DNA from: Scatophagus argus
Lineage: Eukaryota; Chordata; Actinopteri; Scatophagidae
Length of the DNA: 64,000 bases
Direction: 5' to 3'
NCBI RefSeq assembly: GCF_020382885.2
Contig: NC_058499.1
Location: 4,212,001 to 4,276,000, forward strand
The notes under the pieces are model-generated. The model saw nothing but the letters and a program-made list of their open reading frames with translations, made no database searches and had not been told where the DNA came from. Each line of letters starts with the position of its first letter. Within the stretch, counting starts at the first letter, position 1. Positions 13,188 through 26,114 of this stretch are shown in pieces. The position numbers and the translations under genes are program-made.

Positions 13188-16100
13188 CTAAGAAAGAAGA
13201 AAGCCAATTGAATGAATTACATGAAGTTTTAAAAAATCTGGATCATTTACAATACAATTGAGATTATTCTTAACTCAAAAACCAGAAATATTTAGCTCTG
13301 ACAAACAAACTTTCAGTCACACAAAAATCCATTACTATCATCCACCTACACGGATTAAGATATTTTGCACATAGTCACAATACTTTTGAGATCCATTTTA
13401 TATTAATCAGATGTACTGGGCATCAGTCTTCTCTTCCTCCTGATAGCCCAGGCTCTGTTTGTTAAATGTCAGTTCTTTATCAGAGTTTTCCTTTGGCCTT
13501 GTTGCTGTAACCAGCTTTTGATTGCTTATTGATTGGTTGCTATTTGTCACATCTGCACAGCCAGTAATTAGTTGTGCTTGTTTTAGAGTCAAGGGCATTG
13601 ATTAGGTCAAATAACCTGCTTGTTACCAGGAAGTTGATGACATTTAAATCAACCAGCTCACTCACAACACGCTCTCTTCTGTTAGTGTACCTGAGTATGG
13701 CAAAGTACACATTGCAAATGTTTAACAAAGCAGCCAGGCTCACCACATACCAAAAAATAAAAAGACTAAATCCAACAATTGTGCAAAGTGATTTATATCA
13801 AGAAAGTGACATATGACTCACACCACTTACTGCCATGCCACTGAGTAAGAAATCAGTGTGCTCCTTTGCAGGACAACAACAATGTGTCTTCATGAATGAT
13901 TAATCTGTCCATTCTTTTCTCCTATCCCAAGGTGATGTCAACACACAGTTTTCTCTAATAACCCCCGCCCCTCAAAAAAACCCAAAGTTGATGCCAAACA
14001 AGGACATCTACCATTCTTGATAATGCTGATTATTTATAGCAGGCATAACAGGAAGGAGCCAAGAGTTTACAACATGAGAAAAACATTGCTGCAAACAGTG
14101 TTGTGGTCCTAAAATGACATGCCGCCTTCTCAAAGCAACCATTCATTGAAGGATCACGGCCCCAGGGTTGATTGAGTTCCTTCCCTCCCCAGGCGTCACT
14201 GGCCTCTCCTGAGCTTCCCCTCCCATTGTGGTGCAGGAGGCTGGCTGTGCTGGGGCTCAGGCTAGCCTAGCACTATTGTGCAGCTGAGGAATTTGGCATG
14301 CTAAGCAGCCCGACGGGTCTCTCTCCCTCTCATACTCTCTCTCTTCCTCTGGCTTTCTCTCACTCAGTTAGCATTATGTTAGCGCCATGGCCCAAGATTG
14401 TCTTATCAGCTGTGCTAACACCAGCAGACAGTGACAATGTGGCTGCATACATTAAGCATTTGACCAGGACAGCTCAGTGCAAACTTTTCCAACAACACAA
14501 CTTGGGCACAATAAGTGCATAAAAAGAAAGGTAAGCTGCGCAGAAATGTCACGTGCTTTGATCAACGCAGTTCATCTGAATATCACTGACTTTGCACATG
14601 CTCTGACATACTGAAGCTCACTGTCACTGTTGGACAGGCAAAAGGTCAGAGGCCCTTAACTGCCAAGTGCTCAAGTTAACACACAGAGTCAAACACTGAA
14701 CAACAGCGACTTCCTGATTCTGTCTGTTAACACTGGGTCAATGTGAGAAACCACGTAATGTGATTAAGCTTCATAAACATTAGTCTTGGTTTTCTCAAGA
14801 GCTTTGTACAGTAGATTGCTGCAGATTGGGATGATCAGTCCAATACAGTTCTAATTCAAGAAGTCTGAAAAAAGGACAATGGAAACTGGAGAGCTGTATT
14901 AAGGGTGTAATATCCTGAGTATCAGGATATTATGTTTTGTGACACTGTACTGATTCACAAAAACACTATCAGTTATTCATAGGTTCCATGCAAAGATTTG
15001 CAGCAGGGATTCATTTTGTGTGTTGTTTAAACCCCTGACTGCTGGACAGCAATTAGATTCCACTCCAGCATAACAACATCAACGAACACAGGAAGAAGTA
15101 AGCATACTGTATATTGCTAACGAAAACACAAAGAACAAAGGCTGGTGAAATAATATATTACCTTGTTTACAGTATCTCAATATATCACAATATATTGACT
15201 AGTGAACCCCTGCATTGTGATACAGATCTCAGATCGACATATTCTTGCCATTACACTGTCCTGGGCTGTATCCTGTTTCAACAAATGAGATTAAGCAGGG
15301 CCCAAGTCACACAAAAATAAGCAAAACCGTGGTCAAACACAAAAGATCCTGAATCAATATACTATATGCTTAAAATTCATATATAGCAACAGGAGAAAAT
15401 ACAAGAGGACGACCATATTTGTTGAGAAAAGCCAAATTGCAGCCAACACAAATACTACAAACTCTGTTCTACTGCACCACGACAAAGGACAGCAGAGCAC
15501 AGATCATGTAAGAGCTTAATTCAATATTTAAGTTTGTTCAAGTATTCAGAAGATGCCTCATGTGAAAATGCTTGTTTGGATGAAAAGATTTAACAATGAG
15601 GAAGTCACAATAACCATGAGTACTCTGAGAGTTTGGGGTCTTCACTAGAAGTTAAAAATAGTTCTGCGTGTCTGAACAATATTTAGCTGCACAGCACAGC
15701 ATGAGGTTGCACTCAGAGAGGCCCAAAATTGCGACAGGTTTTACTTATTGCAGTCATTCCTTCTGTTCATGCTGACCCTTAAGAGATCAGTTCTTAAATG
15801 ATTTCAATCTAAGCGGCTGGGGGGGGGGAGAAGAAAAACAGGGCTGTACAATATATTAAATATGAATTTAGATTTTGTCCCTTGTCTTTTCCATTGAAAG
15901 TGTATCAGGAAGGGATCTCTTTCAGGCAAGCATGAACAAGAGGAATGACTGCAAGCAAAAACTATTTCAATATTCATATGAGCATCTGACTATTGTTTTG
16001 AGGCAGACTTAAGAAAAATTATGAACAGCTCCTTTAATTCAGGATTTTACCTAGTTCTGCTTCCAATAGCTGTGCAAAAGTGCAGATGTTAGCAACACAC

Positions 16101-17289
16101 TCTACAGCTGATCAAAGTGCAGGACAGCATCTTTAAAAAGGAAAATAAGTAACCAGGTTATGTTTATGGATTTGTATGATATGTCCTGCGGTTGTTGGGA
16201 AAGGAAATAATACAGTTAAACTACTTCTTTTACTGTTTTTTAACAAGTAGTGAATGCTTTACTCGTGTTTACTGAACGCAATTTGCACATTTTGGTGACT
16301 GTCATAAAGCGGAGGAACATGACATCACTACATACAAGTGGATCCTTAATAGCTTGCTGTGTGCAGAACTGGGAAGAACTCGGTGCAGCGTGTGAGTTGA
16401 TGCCCTAACAGTTGTCGGCTAAAAAAAAGGACTTGTAATTACTCTGACCATGTAATGTTCATCTCTGCTTTTAAATGAGCCAAAAAAAGCTACATTTTGG
16501 GGTGAAACACTGCGTTCCCTCTGATCCCAACTGCTATTTGTTAGCGCTGGGGTCTTGGATTGTCACGTAACACTTTGGAAGACGTTCAACAGACATTCAA
16601 CCGACAGAAATATGTTTGCCTAAGTACCACAACGTGTATCTGATCGCAACGGAATTACATCGAGTACATTCTCGACTTTAAAGTCCATATCCAGCGGTAA
16701 ACATCTCGGCTAGCTAGCTAACCTGACGGCTGATGCTCACCTGACACCAATGATGAGAATTGTCAATGGGTCGTGAACGTTTGCTTTTCTCACATTATCC
16801 ACATCATAACACCAGTGCTAGATGGTTGTTAATATCAGACAGAACAGTGACTTTCAACAGATAATTAAAAGAAAAAGTAATATAGCTGAGGAATCCGGTC
16901 AGCACGATCAAACAACACTTCTTGATACTTTTGTTGGCCGTTGGAACTTTAACTTTTGACTTTGTTGGATGCTAAGTTAGCCGCTAAACCTCAACAAAAC
17001 GGAACGCAAAACAAGCAAATATATCGTTCACAGAAACATAAACCCGGTTGAGTTTAGCTACACAACGATAACTTACATGACTGTTCCGTTTGACGGATAC
17101 TGATTTATTAATTTAAAAGTGCCCAGGCAACTGCTTTGGTCCTGCCAAATGCCCAAAACAAGGAAGAAGTGCGGGTTTTGTCATACGGGAAAAGGCCGGA
17201 GACTACGGAGCCGCAACGGCCGATTTCATACAACAACAAAGTAAAACTTTACCTCGCAGACATTTTTTGTAAGAAGATTAATTTCTCAC
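13188..17289 (-). other. pik3c2a: pik3c2a first intron
   Basis: About 4.1 kb between the non-coding and first coding exons. It contains a short perfect inverted repeat near 14908-14932 and a poly-G run near 15819-15828. No coding homology is seen. Confidence 0.55.
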
Positions 17290-17480
17290 CTTTTAGCGGT
17301 GCGGTGTTCGGAGCCATTTTTCTTGCAGCTGCATTTTTCCATCCACTTGCACCGAGGGGACGTCAGTTCCTGTTGAGGAGGTTGGATGGAGTTGTGGTTG
17401 GATAGCGTTTCTGCTTGGCTGGGTCTCTTCGCTGAAGATTAACTGGGGAAGCAGCGCCGCCATGTGGACTAAAGGAGTCA
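17290..17480 (-). other. pik3c2a: pik3c2a non-coding first exon with a 56-codon upstream ORF
   Basis: On the minus strand a GTGAG donor sits at 17285-17289. The sequence above it is GC-rich compared with its surroundings and lies about 4.1 kb upstream of the pik3c2a coding exon, as expected for the non-coding first exon of this gene. It holds an ATG at 17461-17463 in good context (CACATGG) opening MAALLPQLIFSEETQ. Its stop lies at 17293-17295, just before the donor. No homology of this short peptide is recognised. It may be a regulatory upstream ORF or may simply be transcribed leader. The upper limit of the exon (transcription start) is not defined by the sequence. Confidence 0.6.
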
Positions 17481-17754
17481 GTGTCAAAACAAACGAATCA
17501 GGAGGGAATCGCTAACAATAAAAACAGACTAATATGTAATAGTATAATAATATATACCAGTCATTGTGCTTTACACTGAGTGGTTGACTTCTATCTTTTG
17601 ATGATAATGCTTGTGCACATTTGCTTGAGCATAATTTTTAATACCATTTATTAGCGAAATAATTAATTTTTTGACCACCACCGCACTGATGGTGCTTCTT
17701 ATCAGAAGTGCAGCAGAAGTGGGAAGGAGGAAAGTGTGTCAATGTCCATAACGC

Positions 17755-17823
<69 letters not shown>

Positions 17824-18789
17824 TGTCTTGTTCCGTGGGATATGAAGACGTCTTAATGTTTTTTACACGATAATGGAAACCACAAACTTCATATACATTA
17901 TACTATTATGTATGTACTAGTTTAGTACCCAGTGGTGACATAAAACTAAACACATATTAAGTAAAGTTATACACAATTTTGGAGTACCCATACTTACGTT
18001 ATCTCTATTTGATTGTACTTTATATTTCAGACTCCTCCACATTTCAGAGGGAAGTATATCTTTTGACATTATGCTACGAATTACTAGTTAAATTAATATA
18101 TATATATATATGTATGCATATATATATGTATGCTTGTAACGCAGTGTTGCATCAGTAACAACTGCAGTAAGCATAATGAATGAAAGGTGCTATAATGACG
18201 CAATGATCAGGCTAAATAATCAAATGCATAAATTGTTCATTTTTTAAACTTCTGCATTTGATTGTTTCCGGGTTTATATATGTGCCGTTGGGACCGTTTT
18301 TTTTATCTAACTATAAAATTAAAAATAAATAAACATTTTCTAGTTTTCGCCCAGGGAATCAGATCAATTTTACTGATCTGTTGAGCTTAATATTTGCTTC
18401 TCAGTTCATTTAATCTGCTTTGACCACATGGAGTCGCTTACAAACATGTAATTAAGTGTGTGTAATCCAGTTTTAAGATATGAATAATGTGGGGCTTTCT
18501 TGCATCAAACACTAACCCCGCTGTCGTCGGCGGTTGACTGAACGCCACGTACAGTTTGGCTCAACGCACCTTAAGCCTTTGGTTGACAGTGTCAGTACGA
18601 TTTGACTGACAGGTTGAAGGTCCAATCAACTCTCAACGCGACGGTTTCACAAACAAAGTATACTTTTTATGTCCAATAAGAGCGTTTGTGGGCGGGGCGT
18701 TGCCATGGTGAACACAACCTTTTTTTTTTTGTAGGTTGTGGCCATTGAAGGCTTACAGTATATTGGTGGTTGGTGACAGCTGTAAACAA
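17481..18789. promoter_or_regulatory. Divergent promoter region between pik3c2a and nucb2
   Basis: About 1.3 kb separates the inferred first exons of pik3c2a (minus) and nucb2 (plus). Toward nucb2 there are two CCAAT motifs (around 18622 and 18673) and a GC box, GGGCGGGGC, near 18690, with no clear TATA box. The middle holds an (AAT)n microsatellite and a short TA-rich tract. No coding sequence is seen. Confidence 0.5.
17754..17824. repeat. (AAT)n microsatellite
   Basis: About 23 trinucleotide units with two single-base interruptions, in the pik3c2a/nucb2 intergenic region. Confidence 0.95.
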
Positions 18790-18861
18790 GCCCCAGTGAA
18801 TCTCAGGAAAACTAAACGGTTAACGCGCGGTGAAGAGCTCAAACTAAGTGTCTGTTTACAG
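18790..18861 (+). other. nucb2: nucb2 non-coding first exon (3' limit well supported)
   Basis: The sequence CTGTTTACAG|GTAAGTG gives a strong donor after 18861. It lies upstream of the nucb2 coding start, whose exon begins right after an acceptor at 19430. The transcription start is approximate. Confidence 0.55.
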
Positions 18862-19430
18862 GTAAGTGTTCCTCTGTATTAGCAGTAATTTAATAGAGCA
18901 ATTTACTACATAATATGTCAAGGCTTGTTTTATAGCTTTTCCACATCCATGGAATAATGAATTAGCTAAAAATCTACATTATACCATCCTCACTGAACAT
19001 CCCGTTCTTTAAATAATTCCGTTAGTCTATGCGTTTGTCATCAGTTGTAGAGGCACAACACTCGTTCCAGTTCTTAGGCTGTGATATTATTAAAGTAAGC
19101 TCGCTGTATATTCGTTCACCAAACACGTGTTGCGCAGTCCTTTGCTTGTGGTTGAGAGTCGCTTTTGAAATTAAGACTAACTTGCATAAACTCATCTCAC
19201 ACTGTTTCCAGGTGAAGTTATGGCTAGTACCAATACTGCAGTGAAATTAACGAGGTTGTCTTTTGCAGGGATGAAATCACACTGTGCTGGTTAGACACTA
19301 AGAACATTTTCATTACAATAAAAATGCTCACTGAAAGGTGTCAGGTGTTTATGTAATGTTGCAAAAATTATAATTCGTACAATTAACTCATTTTTGAAAA
19401 GAAAAAACCTTTTTCTTCTTACCTACCCAG

Positions 19431-22400
19431 ATGGTGACGAGTAAAGCCTTGGCCCTTTGTGGGCTGGTTCTTCTGAGTTTGTGGCTGTGTATACAGTCAG
19501 TGCCCATCAATGTGGACAAGACCAAAGTAAAGCCTGAAAAGGAGCTGGAGCCACCTCAAAGTGCTGTGAGTCAGATGAACGTTGTCACTTTGTCTGGTAA
19601 CTAATTACACCAAATACCCGTCCGTCATCCAAAGGAGGGAACGATGTGGCCTTACGTTGTCTCTGTCTCGGACAGGGCTGTTTCACATGGAACCTACACC
19701 TGTCTGTGGGTGAAAGGTTGACGTGAGAATTACACTGAATGTATTTTAGATTATTTGCTCAAAACAAACAGGAACAGTAGCAAGTTTAATTGTGTGCCTC
19801 CACTCTTTTGCAAAAGTCAAGTGACACAGAAGTTCTCTACAATGCCCCTGAGTCAAGTTAAATGTAAATTTTAGTTAAATAAACTCTGATGTGTGCCTTG
19901 GATTGTGTTTCAGGAAACTGGGCTGCACTATGACCGTTACCTCAGGGAAGTCATTGAGTACCTTGAGAAAGACCCCCACTTCAAAGAAAAGCTCCAAAAT
20001 GCCAACATGGATGACATCAAGGTATGTCTGCGTACTCGCTTAACATTTCTGTTATTCTGTAAACTTGTCGTTGTCATGAACACTTTGTGTTGAACTCTGC
20101 AATGTTGATTTTCTGCTTGCAGCAAGGCAAACTTTCCAAAGAGCTGGACTTTGTCCACCATAGTTTTCGGACTAAGCTGGACGAGCTGAAGAGGGAGGAG
20201 ATGAACAGGCTTCGGATGCTCATGAAAGCGAAACATGACATTGAGAAAGGGAATGGCAAGTATCCTGCATGTCATGCTGATGTGGCACAGAGAAATTTGT
20301 GCTTCCTGAATTTGCACAAGAAGTTTTGTAATACACGTCAGCAGTTGGGTCATCTTCAAATGTAGCATGTGGCTATTAGACACAGGAACATGATGTAACA
20401 CAGCACCCCCCTCAGTTTATACTGACTTATACTGGACAGCCGCCGACCTAAGGGTGCCATGGAATTCGATGAAGAATACGGTATATTAATGCGAATGCAA
20501 GTGTAGTGGAAGTCCACATCGACTTCTTAAAACATTATGCAAGACAGTGCAAGTTTAACATTTACACTTTCTTCCCAGAGTAAATTTGAGCTGAAGTTCA
20601 TGTCAGCAAACAGGATGTATGTTAGTTATGTGCTCATGTACTGCTCGATATCTTTGGGAAAGAGTAACCAGTGAGTTAGTTTATTGGCGGACACAATTTC
20701 TCAGTTTTTAGTGAAGTGAGTAAAAGACTTGTTTCATGTTGGTTTTAAGTTCCAACAATCGCAAAACACTTGATCCAAGTTCTTCACGGTTAAATAAAAA
20801 ATGTTCATTATTCCCTTCTGTTCAGGCAGGACAGTGGACCACTATGCACTGCTGAAACAGTTTGAGCATCTCAACCACATGAATCCGGACACTTTCGAGG
20901 TGGAGGACCTGGACCGCCTCATCAAATCGGTAATAAAGCAAACTCTTGAATACAGTTTCTCTCTTTAAATTTGACTAAAAAGGCAAAAATTCATCAGGTC
21001 AAGTTGTTGCTTTTCAGATTTAACTCCATTAGTAACCTGACATGCTATAACCAGATGAGATCCAGCCTCTGTAAGAAGTGTAAGCATCAAACATCAAACT
21101 CAGCCAAAATAAAGAAATGACTCACAGAAGACTGTTGCAGCCCCAGGGAGTAATGACTGATCAAGTAGCACCAGTAGCTGAAAATTTGACATCCTCCCAC
21201 ATATACACAGGAAGAGGTAGTCAGCTGACTACATTTTGTAATTAAGAGTTGATGATTTCTTCCCTCACATTTTTGACTTTTTAGCTCGTACTTACTGAAC
21301 ATGTTCCAGCACTACAGTCCACACTGCTATATGCAACTACATCACAGTCAGACTTATAATCACAGTAAAAATAACACTTTGCCTCATGCTAATGCTATGA
21401 TTAGGATGAGCTTGCGGATAATTATTGGTGTGAAACTGTGAGTCATCTTTTTTGGTGGCTCACATGTCAGCTCTGTCAGTCGAACCTTTCTTGGGTGTAG
21501 ATACAGTAAGTTCATTCACTCTTTTGTTGGAGAGGGTTGGGGCATCAGATGTGACTGTATCAGTTTTGAGAGAGCAACATATTTCTTATGAAGAAAAAAT
21601 AAAAAAAGGGGAAGTCAACCCACTGGGTTTGCACGTCTCTCTGATTATACAGTGGAGTAATTTGCCACTTAACTCTCAATACTCTAACATTTACATTCAC
21701 TGCTTACCAGGGCTGCAGAACAAAGAATCACCTGCGAGTTCAAGTCTAAAACAAAAGCTTCAGATTCAGACTCAGCAAGCAGTTTAATTTAAGTCCTCCA
21801 CACTTTCCGCTTTCATTTGTAGGCGACCAAAGACCTGGAGAACTTCGACAAGAGCCGCCACGATGAGTTCAAGAGGTACGAGATGATGAAGGAGCACGAG
21901 AGGAGGGAACGTCTGAAGAACATGACTGAGGAGGACCGCAAGAAGGAGGAGCAGCACTACGAGGAGATGAGAAAGAAACACGCCAACCATCCCAAAGTGA
22001 ACCACCCTGTAAGACTCCTGATGCACTGAAGTTCATTAATGCAAATAAAGATGACAACACATTCAATATAGTAGCAACAAGAAGAAGAGTCTGCAGTTAT
22101 TAGCTGTTCTGAGATATTAGTTGGTGAAATTATTTGAATTTTATGGGCTATGCTGAGCAACATTATCTGTGGAGTCGGGGGAGCAGGTTTTATTTAAATG
22201 ATCACGGAAGGATTAATAAAAAGCATACCACAAAATATGATAAGAAGGAGAAAGAAGAATACTGAACGAAACTGAGGTGATGTGATCGAAGATCAACTGC
22301 CAGGGTGTGTGTGTGTGCGTGTGTGTGTGTGCGTGCGCAGGGCAGTGAAGACCAGCTAAAGGAGGTGTGGAAGGAAGCAGACGGGTTGGACCCAGAAGAC

Positions 22401-24510
22401 TTTGATCCAAAGACCTTCTTCAAGTTGCACGGTAACCAGAGGCCATATTGGTGTCCAAAGATTAGTGGTTTTCTCTGTTAGGTCTTTTAATTCTACTACC
22501 AGATCTGAATCTGACATTAAATATAGTTGCAAAAGTCTTCTCTTGTCAGAAAGGGATCTTAGAGTGTGTTGTGTATCAACCAGACTTTACATCCCAGTCA
22601 TTTGTTTTTTGTGTTGCAGACACCAATGGAGATGGTTTCTTTGATGAGAGCGAGCTCGAAGCTCTCTTCACCAAAGAGGTATTTGTGTTGATGTACTTAT
22701 GTCTAACTGCCCTGTTGCTCTGCAAATTTTGGGATAGTTTAGTAAATAAATGAAGGAAAAATTTGTATGTGCATGTGTCTTAAAGCTGGAAAAGGTGTAC
22801 GACCCCAAAAATGAGGAAGATGACATGGTTGAGATGGAGGAGGAAAGACTGCGGATGAGAGAGCACGTTATGAGTGAGGTGAGCCACCACGGTAACACAA
22901 CAGACGAGGAGGCTCTCTCGTGTGTATTACTAATACAGAAACAACTAATCTTGAAGTTTATTGGCCCTGATGTTAATTTGCAGGTGGACACCGACAAAGA
23001 CAGACTCGTGTCATTGAGCGAGTTCATGGCAGCCACAAAGAAGGAAACCTTCTTGGAAAAAGATGAGTGGGAGGTAAGAGCTGGATTTTAAAGTCTGGGT
23101 CAGGGAGAGAACTACTCTGTCTTCAAACACTAATTGACTGGTGAAAGGATAAAATAAAAGTCATATAAGGGGTGCCGTTTTATCCTCATAAATTCATGCT
23201 ATTACTTATTAAATTCATTACATCCTGTAATTCCCTGCTCTCCGCAGACTTTAGATCAAAACCCCGTGTACACTGAGGAGGAGCTGAAAGTGTATGAACA
23301 GCAACTGAACCACGAGGAGAACAGCCTCAACGAGAAGAAGGCCAACCTGCAGAAACAGAGAGAGGAGCTCCAAAGGAAGGAAGAAGAACTAAAAGCTCAG
23401 AAGATGGGGCTACAGCAGGTACATTAAAAATGTATTTGCAGGTGAAATGAAACAGGAGTCGGGATTTCTTCCTTCGGTGGTCTGTAGTCACTTCACAGAT
23501 GCAGTAAATGGAGTGACCTGTAGTTCAAATGATCTTTAAAGCATTTCTGATTGATGAGCTGCTTGATTTGTTGTCATGTAAAACATTTACTTCCTTGCAG
23601 CAGCGCTGGTGAGCGTCGCCCAAACGTTATTGTATTCAGTAGATTCTGTCCACTGCACGCACCGAACTGCTAACTGCTGCCAAGTTTGACGTCCAGTAGG
23701 CTGGTCAAAGCAAACAAGCTCAAGGTGCAGCTGTTTTTATCACAACGAATGTGTCATCGTGGCACTGCTGTGTTCTCAAAATATAAACTCAGCAAAGACT
23801 TATTTAACCTTATTTTCTCTAAAATTTTCCATCTTGTTTTGTCAGGCGGTAGAAGAAATGGAAAGGTTAAAAACCCAAAGAGCAAATGCGGAAGTCAAAC
23901 GTAAGTATCACATTACAGAGGTTGTTGTGTACCTCTCCTTGGTTAGATTGAGTTTTAAAGTAGCAAACAGTTAAAGGGGCACTCCTTCCATTTGGTATTG
24001 CACTTGTATAAACTCATATGACTCACAAGAGACTATAAAAAGGAATCAAAGCAGCTGAAGCAGAGATATCCTGACTTTTAGCTTCTAGTGTGAGTTAAAC
24101 TCCCAAAATGACTGAGCCTACAATTCCCATAATGCAACTCAGTACATCTTTTATTAGACACCCACTCGGCCTCCTGGTGTTTTTGAATCTCCCCTCATGA
24201 TCCCTCATGACAAGTGAACTGAATATTAAGAGAGATTTTATTTGTACAAACATTTCTGTAGCATCCAGAAAGACTCAAAAACTTCATCAGTAGGAGTTGC
24301 AAAACTTAAACCAAACAAACCCACTCGTCTCTCCGAAAGGCTGTCATCATCAACTTCAGTTCAACTCAACTTGTGCCAATGTGACTGTTTGTTGCAGAGC
24401 CGGGAGCCCCTGTAGCTGGGAGTGAATCCATAGCAGTTGTACCAGGAAACAGTCAACCACTGGCCCCCAGCCACCAGCAGCAAGACGTCCCAGTGCCAGG
24501 ACACTCTTAG
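19431..24510 (+). CDS. nucb2: nucb2, nucleobindin-2 / nesfatin-1 precursor
   Basis: Twelve coding exons: 19431-19565, 19914-20021, 20123-20255, 20826-20929, 21823-22008, 22341-22431, 22620-22678, 22786-22878, 22984-23073, 23248-23418, 23846-23900, 24398-24510; 445 aa. Residues 1-23 are a signal peptide with a leucine-rich core. The nesfatin-1-like segment starts [10 protein letters not shown] at residue 24 and ends at a Lys-Arg pair at 104-105, giving an 80-residue peptide against 82 in human. There are two EF-hands, [12 protein letters not shown] (253-264) and [12 protein letters not shown] (305-316); the second has Arg at loop position 6, as in human. A Glu/Gln/Lys-rich coiled coil follows (about 340-405), then a short Pro/Gln tail. 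The protein is a Golgi/secreted Ca-binding protein and a precursor of an appetite-suppressing peptide. The third coding exon ends at either a GC donor or a nearby GT donor (see findings). The start ATG directly follows an acceptor. Confidence 0.96.
22304..22336. repeat. (GT)n tract before nucb2 exon
   Basis: An interrupted GT tract that ends only a few bases before the acceptor GCGCAG of the exon at 22341, so the polypyrimidine tract of that intron is replaced by GT/GC repeat. Confidence 0.8.
23972..24190. repeat. Probable short interspersed repeat (MITE-like) in last nucb2 intron
   Basis: The opening TTAAAGGGGCACTCC and internal ACAATTCCCATAATGCAACT resemble motifs of short non-autonomous repeats of fish genomes. 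Ends and family are not resolved. Confidence 0.35.
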
Positions 24511-25856
24511 CAGGCGTCAGCAGTCCATGTGCTGTGTGAATGGTGGTGAGCGTGTGTTTGTGTTCGCCCTGTAATTGATTCCGGTTTTTGTCATTTTTGT
24601 TTAGGATTCTCAGAAAAACACTTGACAAAAATATGCCTAAATATTAAGAGCACATAAAAAGAAATCTGTTTTCACGCTTCAGATTTAGTGCCCATTATGC
24701 CCGATTTGACTGCATAAATCAGACTTGAAACGTGGAGCTCGTCCAGTTTTCTTTCGTGGACAATCGACCCTTTTGTTTTTGTCATTTTGATCCTTTATCA
24801 CAACAAGGACTCGCATGTTCTCCATGGGAAGTGCTTTGGGAGGAAATGGGACGGGCTTCTGGCCTGATAAGTGAATGTTTTGTTTAGTGCACACTGTAGT
24901 TCATTGTCACTGATACTGTTCCTTAGAGGAAATACTGATGATTGTTTATTTATTCCACTAAAGAGAGTCGGATATTTCTGAAAAATGGATGTCAGAAAAA
25001 TAACTTTAGAGTGGATGTAGCACTGCTGGTTAATGAAAGAAATGGTCCAACTTATGTTAAAATATTTGTTTTTTTAATATAGATATATATATAATTAATA
25101 TATTCGATACATTTGTTCAGAAAGGTAGACATTTGATCATGTTTAGTTTTGTTTTAAAACGTGGCAGTGTAGACCTCCGTTGCTGAGAAAGGTTTTCCAT
25201 CAGTCACTATTTCCAAATCACAGTCGATTTTGTCCTCTGGTACCCTTTAACTGTTTCATATGGATTCTTCAGAGGACGCTAAGACTCAGTTACCCACAAT
25301 TCTCTGCAGCTGTCATTTTTTTGAGATCTTCAGCTGTGAAATTTCTCAGAGCCTCTTTTTTTTATTATTTATATTTATATAAAATTCTTATTCTTTCAGT
25401 CGTCCTTTCCAGCTGTTGTCTCATTTGGACCAGATGATTGAAGGACATTTTTAGTTTACAGATAAATTTATGTATTTTAATTTAATAGAATTGTGCTGGT
25501 GTTAGAGCGACATTTGACGGATCGTGATGTGGTTGTACGTGTTCAGTGTGTCCGTGAATTTGTGTCATTAATCACGATAGACTACTTTTATTTATTCTCT
25601 ACAACACTGCAAATGAAGCTGGAGTGGGTTGAATTTGACCTTGTCTCTATCACAGGAGATGAAATACATGGATTAAAATCCACGAATCCACAGGGTCAAA
25701 ACACGAGAGATAAGAGACAGAATAAGGACACCCTTTGAGCTACAATAACCAGGATGTTTTTATTTTTTTTCTTTTATGTCCCTTTCAAAAGTTGGATCTG
25801 TCCACCACCCAACATGCTAAATTAATGAAAGTGTTGACAAGGTTTGACTGTGGGAC

Positions 25857-25862
25857 AATAAA
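25857..25862 (+). terminator. nucb2: Poly(A) signal AATAAA, probable nucb2 3' end
   Basis: AATAAA lies 1.35 kb after the nucb2 stop codon in sequence with no other gene on this strand, so the 3' UTR is probably about 1.35 kb. Confidence 0.55.
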
Positions 25863-26114
25863 GTGAATGAGCTTGCAAATTTAAGGTTTTAAGGTCTCTT
25901 CTTTTTCAAGATTATTATGTATTTTAAAAAAGCCACAGTCATATTCAAAGCACAATTAAAAATGTAAAAACACTGTGGGATCCAAAGTGACACAGTCATC
26001 AGTCATGACACAGAGACTTTCCAGCTGTGTCCAACGCGAGTCCCACGAGTCCCGCGTTGGGAAGACGCCACCGAAACCATCAGCGTGTGGTTTTATACGC
26101 CTGAAGTGATGGGC

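Noticed and set aside
14908-14932. 11-bp inverted repeat (TAATATCCTGA/TCAGGATATTA) in pik3c2a intron 1
   Set aside because: Short, AT-rich, no flanking duplication; expected by chance in this much intron sequence.
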